A stretch of 64,000 nucleotides of DNA, taken from the NCBI GenBank assembly GCA_002686085.1, contig NZAC01000001.1:62001-126000 (forward strand). The letters are read 5' to 3'. Under the pieces are notes generated by a model. The model was not told the DNA's origin, searched no databases, and worked only from the letters and a program-made list of their open reading frames with translations. Below, one piece after another: positions 62,449-64,000 of this stretch. The position numbers and the translations under genes were made by a program. Every line of letters starts with the position of its first letter. The stretch's first letter is position 1. Source of the stretch: Roseibacillus sp. (GTDB lineage Bacteria > Verrucomicrobiota > Verrucomicrobiia > Verrucomicrobiales > Akkermansiaceae).

Positions 62449-62679
62449 ATGCCCGACCCCCCCATCGAAACCAGTGGTATTATTCGGGAAGCGCGTTCCA
62501 AACGGGTTTACCTCGTGGAGCTGATGAATGGTAAATCTATTGTCGGACATTTACCGGGTCGTCTAGCGGATCTTGCCTGCTCGCTTGCGCCCGGGGTTCG
62601 TGTCTGTCTGGAGATGACACCGTTTGACTTTGAAAAAGGCCGGATCGCCGGAATCGCAAAACACCCTGATGAGCAGTAA
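62449..62679 (+). CDS. infA: Translation initiation factor IF-1-like protein
   Basis: 76 residues with the S1/OB fold of IF-1: ETSGIIREARSKRVYLVELMNGKSIVGHLPGRL...PGVRVCLEMTPFDFEKGRIAGI. The VELxNG and TPxDxxKGRI blocks are IF-1 hallmarks. The middle is divergent: the usual GKMRxxxIRIxxGD is replaced by PGRLADLACSLAPGV. This suggests either a fast-evolving main IF-1 or a specialised paralogue. AGGG lies 5 bases before the ATG. The gene overlaps selB by 11 bases, so its translation is coupled to that of the selenocysteine elongation factor. Confidence 0.8.
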   Translation: MPDPPIETSGIIREARSKRVYLVELMNGKSIVGHLPGRLADLACSLAPGVRVCLEMTPFDFEKGRIAGIAKHPDEQ

Positions 62680-64000
62680 ACAGCACTTTATTCTTGGGAC
62701 TGCGGGTCATATTGATCATGGCAAATCCTCTCTGGTGAGGGCTCTTACGGGCACTGATCCCGATCGCCTGCCGGAAGAGCAACGCAGAGGTGTGACAATT
62801 GAATTGGGCTTTGCGCACCTGACGCTGCCAAATCCCGCGGGGCAAGGAAGCGTCATGGAACTTGGGATCGTGGATGTTCCTGGTCATGCAGATTTCGTCA
62901 ATAACATGGTTGCCGGTGTGGGCGGAATGGATGTGGCCCTTTTTGTGGTGGCTGCTGATGACGGTTGGATGCCTCAATCTGAAGAGCACCTTCATATCCT
63001 GACCTATCTGGGAATTGAAAGGACTGTTGTTGCTCTCACTAAATCTGATCTAGCAGAGGACCTCGAGTTCTCGTTGGAGTTCGTGAAGGATGGCCTCAGT
63101 GGCACCATTTTGGAACAGGCTCCTGTGATCCCCGTTTCGTCAACGACCGGAGAGGGCATTGATGTTCTTCGTGAGGCTTTAAGAACCCAGCTCGAGAACG
63201 CTCCTTCTGCCCCGAACTTCGGCAAGCCAGTTCTCCCAGTGGATCGGGCCTTTTCGGTGAAAGGAATAGGAACGGTCGTTACCGGAACGCTTTCGGGGGG
63301 CGCCCTGGATGTTGGAGATCAACTCACCCTTCAGCCATCTGGGCTCAGCACTCATGTCCGGGCTATTCAGAATCATAGTGCCGCGATTGAGCGAGCTGAG
63401 CCTGGTATGCGGACTGCCCTCAGTGTTCCTGATCTCCACGTTGGGACAAGGGAGCGGCAAGGGGTCCGAAGAGGAACCCTTCTAACGGCTGTTGGGGCCT
63501 CGCCACCCCATGACACCATTAACATTCAGGTCACAAGAATGGAGCGGGCTATTCCGGGGCAGCTAGGGACAAAGCGCGATCTTCCCTCAGGAAGAAGGAT
63601 CAGGGTGCACCATGGCTCAGGAGTTATAGGCGCCCGTATGTTCCTCATAGAGCAAAAGTCGTTATCTCCCGGGGAGGTGGCGTTCGCGCAGCTCCGACTG
63701 GATGAGCCACACGCAATGATGGTTGGGGATCGCCTTGTTCTGCGGGACTGGTCAGGAGAGGCAACCCTTGGAGGAGGAGTAATTCTTGATGCTGCTGCCA
63801 GTCGAAAAAAAATAGGAAGTGAGGAGCAAATTCGCTTTCTCAGAACCCGTGCTGATGGTTTTGGAGATCTTTCGCTTCTGCTGGCATCCGTGATCGAGCG
63901 AGACCGCCTCGTTGATATTGCTGAGGAGGCCTCAAGGTTCAGATTTTCAGACCAGGAGGTGGATGCCACTGTGAAGGCAATGTTGACTGCGGAGAGGATT
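62669..64000 (+). CDS. selB: Selenocysteine-specific translation elongation factor SelB (3' part missing)
   Basis: GTPase that delivers Sec-tRNA(Sec) to UGA codons marked by a SECIS hairpin. 444 codons are visible, open to the window edge. The N terminus is [47 protein letters not shown]1 AGHIDHGKS, and the DRLPEExxRGxTIxLGFA stretch that separates SelB from EF-Tu. G3 is [12 protein letters not shown] and G4 is TKSD. Domains 2 and 3 follow ([17 protein letters not shown]...), and the start of the winged-helix mRNA-binding part is reached near the edge. The ATG overlaps the end of the infA-like gene. It implies that selA, selC and selD exist elsewhere in this genome. Confidence 0.95.
   Translation, partial: MSSKQHFILGTAGHIDHGKSSLVRALTGTDPDRLPEEQRRGVTIELGFAHLTLPNPAGQGSVMELGIVDVPGHADFVNNMVAGVGGMDVALFVVAADDGWMPQSEEHLHILTYLGIERTVVALTKSDLAEDLEFSLEFVKDGLSGTILEQAPVIPVSSTTGEGIDVLREALRTQLENAPSAPNFGKPVLPVDRAFSVKGIGTVVTGTLSGGALDVGDQLTLQPSGLSTHVRAIQNHSAAIERAEPGMRTALSVPDLHVGTRERQGVRRGTLLTAVGASPPHDTINIQVTRMERAIPGQLGTKRDLPSGRRIRVHHGSGVIGARMFLIEQKSLSPGEVAFAQLRLDEPHAMMVGDRLVLRDWSGEATLGGGVILDAAASRKKIGSEEQIRFLRTRADGFGDLSLLLASVIERDRLVDIAEEASRFRFSDQEVDATVKAMLTAERI

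Noticed and set aside
1-64000. CRISPR arrays, insertion sequences, prophage, rRNA operon
   Set aside because: No regularly spaced repeats, no transposase or integrase frames with terminal inverted repeats, no phage structural genes and no rRNA sequence were seen; the genes present are mostly housekeeping.

Overview
The window looks like a chromosomal segment of a Gram-negative, rod-shaped bacterium, most likely a member of the Verrucomicrobiota. Evidence: kdsB (LPS Kdo activation), a full mreB-mreC-mreD-PBP2-RNase G cluster plus rodA, murA, and several secreted or membrane proteins of types common in that phylum (an SHD1/WG-repeat protein, a secreted protein whose C-terminal region carries a DSNEDGVSNGIQWALGL-type motif, a PTPD-motif membrane protein). 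The assignment is inference; no rRNA is present. Gene density is high, genes are intact, and I see no insertion sequence, prophage or CRISPR array.

Layout. 1-9.1 kb: dnaX (runs off the left edge) behind a lone OppF-type ATPase, gpmI, nagZ, pyrG-kdsB and a sodium:solute symporter. 9.1-12.3 kb: a possible origin region, dnaA and dnaN. 12.4-15.1 kb: hisH, hisB and a membrane-anchored hypothetical. 15.5-19.6 kb: an orphan ParA-like ATPase, a roadblock/LC7-like protein and an FtsH with a large periplasmic domain. 19.6-24.2 kb: a secreted protein, murA, prfA-prmC and tRNA-Gln(UUG). 24.2-29.7 kb: a CxxC protein overlapping thiD, apaG, 5-formyl-THF cyclo-ligase, an ECF sigma factor and rho. 30-36 kb: mdh-thiG-rodA, a ThiF/MoeB-rhodanese protein, a thioredoxin-like protein and trpD. 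36-43.4 kb: the cell-shape cluster and a Soj-type ParA. 43.8-50 kb: WG-repeat protein, pyruvate dehydrogenase-type E1alpha-E1beta-E2 operon and a nucleotidyltransferase. 49.8-58.1 kb: HTH regulator/KamA divergent pair, a membrane HEPN-like protein, Ca/Na exchanger, leuB, two tail-anchored proteins and gatC-gatA. 58.1-62.1 kb: tightly coupled tyrA-aroA-cmk-plsC and a lipoprotein. 62.4-64 kb: an IF-1-like gene overlapping selB, which runs off the right edge.

Most interesting point. The ThiF/MoeB-rhodanese gene at 33087-34208 (minus) is interrupted by exactly one in-frame TGA. It falls at the conserved catalytic-cysteine position of the E1-like family (context VPT-TGA-EEAGVLGALPG), with perfect reading-frame continuity on both sides and candidate hairpins immediately downstream. 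The same window encodes SelB, the selenocysteine-specific elongation factor. The economical reading is a selenoprotein: a sulfur-carrier-activating enzyme whose catalytic residue is selenocysteine, which standard gene callers would split in two. An IF-1-like protein translationally overlapping selB is a second unusual feature that may belong to the same decoding system.
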